Source: Clostridia bacterium | GTDB taxonomy: Bacteria > Bacillota > Clostridia > Oscillospirales > CAG-272 | DNA: 7,182 nt | Assembly: GCA_017621015.1 (NCBI GenBank) | Contig: JAGAUC010000031.1 | Span: forward strand, 1-7,182 | Direction: 5' to 3' | Part shown: positions 6,008 through 7,182 of the stretch, one piece after another | Numbering within the stretch: the stretch's first letter is position 1 | Layout: each line of letters opens with the position of its first letter | Program-made: the position numbers and the translations under genes | Notes under the pieces: model-generated | What the model was told of the DNA's origin: nothing | Databases searched by the model: none | The model's input: the letters and a program-made list of their open reading frames with translations, nothing else

Positions 6008-7182
6008 ATGGCAGATATCAATAACGTAAATCTTCCCGAAAATGAGGCAGAGGATTATAACGAGGTGGTAAGGATCCGCCGCCAGAAGCTGAAGGATCTG
6101 GTCGATGCCGGCCAGGACCCCTTCCAGAAGGTGAGATTTGATTTTGACACCTATTCCACGCAGATCAAGGAAGATTTGAAAATTACGAAAACAAGGACGT
6201 CGTGATCGCGGGCCGTATCATGAGCCGCCGCGATATGGGTAAGGCAAACTTTATCGACGTGGCGGACGGCAAGGGAAGGATCCAGTGCTACATCAAGATC
6301 GATGAGGTTGGCGAGGAGGTCTTTGAGCAGTACAAGAAGTGGGACATCGGTGACATTGTCGGTATTCACGGCTTTGCCTTCCGCACCCGTCGCGGTGAGA
6401 TCTCGGTTCACGTAAAGCAGATCGAGCTTCTCGCTAAGTCGCTTCTGCCCCTGCCTGAGAAGTTCCACGGCCTTACCAATACCGATCTCAGATACCGTCA
6501 GAGATACGTGGATCTGATCGTAAACCCCGAGGTCAAGGACACCTTCATCAACCGTAGCCAGATCCTCAAGGAGATCCGTAACTACCTTGACAGTAAGGGC
6601 TTCCTTGAGGTTGACACGCCCATTCTCACCCCCTTTGAGATCGGCGCATCGGCCAGACCCTTTGTAACACACCACAATACGCTGGATATGGATATGTACC
6701 TGCGTATCGAGACCGAGCTGTACCTCAAGCGTCTGATCGTTGGCGGTATGGACCGCGTTTACGAGGTGGGACGTATCTTCCGTAACGAGGGTATGGACAC
6801 CAAGCACAACCCCGAGTTTACCACCATCGAGCTGTACCAGGCCTTCACCGATTATAAGGGCATGATGGATCTGGTTGAGGAGCTGTATAAGCTTCTGGCC
6901 GAGAAGATCTGCGGTAGACTTGACATTACCTATCAGGGCAAGGAGATCCATATGGGTCAGTGGGAGCGCTTGACCATGGTTGAGGCGGTCAAGAAGTATG
7001 CCGGCTGTGACTACTATGAGTGGACATCCGACGAGGATGCGAGAGCGTGCGCCAAGAGGATGCACGTGGAGGTTCCCGAAAACGCATCCAAGGGAACGGT
7101 TCTCATTGAGCTGTTTGATGCATATGTTGAAGAAAAGCTGATCCAGCCCACCTTCATTTACGATCATCCCGTGGAGAATAGC
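6008..7182 (+). CDS. lysS: Lysyl-tRNA synthetase (class II), 3' truncated by the window and frameshifted
   Basis: LysS charges tRNA-Lys with lysine. The ATG at 6008 has GAGG (5996-5999) upstream at 8-nt spacing and starts an N-terminal helix plus linker (VVRIRRQKLKDLVDAGQDPF). That frame stops at TGA 6203-6205 after 65 residues. Homology moves to the -1 frame at 6175-6177, giving ...IKED / FENYENKDVVIAGR..., and stays open to 7182. The joined product has 392 residues of about 500. It has the tRNA anticodon-binding OB fold (RIMSRRDMGKANFIDVADG), then the class II core: motif 1 region (DLRYRQRYVDLI; FLEVDTPIL), ARPFVTHHNTLDMDMYLRIE, and motif 2 (VYEVGRIFRNEGMDTKHNPE; FRNEG starts at 6778). Motif 3 lies beyond the window. 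The gene is normally essential, so a sequence or assembly error is likelier than true loss. Codon bias is strong. Confidence 0.93.
6173..6178 (+). other. Frameshift site in lysS (apparent 1-nt deletion)
   Basis: The codon GAT (6173-6175, Asp56) is followed by TTG in frame 0, after which the protein stops resembling LysS. Reading TTT at 6175-6177 and then GAA restores the family sequence FENYENKDVVIAGR. One extra T in the run TTT (giving GAT TTT GAA) would repair the gene without any residue loss. No slippery heptamer of the X XXY YYZ kind is present here. Confidence 0.88.

Noticed and set aside
6173..6185. Programmed -1 frameshift in lysS
   Set aside because: No slippery heptamer is present, no plausible downstream pseudoknot was seen, and LysS is not a known frameshifted gene. 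A base deletion explains it more simply.
6151..7167. 338-residue minus-strand open frame opposite lysS
   Set aside because: The sense strand encodes LysS motifs across the whole stretch. The antisense product is Leu/Val/His-rich with no recognisable domain.

Overview
The window is a stretch of a bacterial chromosome carrying core housekeeping genes, all on the + strand. Low-GC Gram-positive (Bacillota) gene order, AAGGAG-type ribosome binding sites and clean TTGACA/TATAAT-type promoters point to the class Clostridia. The moderate GC of the coding regions would fit a gut-type lineage such as Oscillospirales or Christensenellales. That finer placement is an inference and not secure. No mobile element, CRISPR array, tRNA or rRNA was seen.

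Layout. (1) Bases 1-1944: the 3' part of dnaJ (J domain lies upstream of the window), then prmA 5 nt later, closed by a strong intrinsic terminator. This is the end of the usual hrcA-grpE-dnaK-dnaJ-prmA heat-shock cluster. (2) Bases 1993-2797: rsmE with its own near-consensus promoter, although in many Bacillota it is read through from prmA. (3) Bases 2798-4020: an AT-rich 137-bp intergenic region with a promoter, a CodY-box-like palindrome and a tandem repeat, then a CdaR/PucR-type transcriptional regulator of unknown effector. (4) Bases 3994-5464: a candidate promoter overlapping the end of the regulator gene, a perfect 12-bp inverted repeat in the leader, then a membrane-anchored PDZ-S41 (CtpA-like) serine peptidase. 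(5) Bases 5513-7182: greA and lysS, a pairing common in Bacillota. lysS runs off the window and carries an apparent single-base deletion at 6175-6177 that splits its reading frame.

Functionally most genes serve protein synthesis and quality control: chaperone (DnaJ), ribosomal protein L11 methylation (PrmA), 16S rRNA methylation (RsmE), transcript-elongation rescue (GreA), tRNA-Lys charging (LysS) and extracytoplasmic proteolysis (S41 peptidase). The regulator is the one gene whose role cannot be read from its family. Its codon use is as biased as that of the translation genes, since all 35 of its lysines are AAG, which suggests an abundant core protein rather than an accessory one.

No clearly novel multi-gene system is visible. 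The points most worth a second look are the lysS frameshift, the regulator with its upstream sites, and the promoter-plus-hairpin leader of the peptidase gene.
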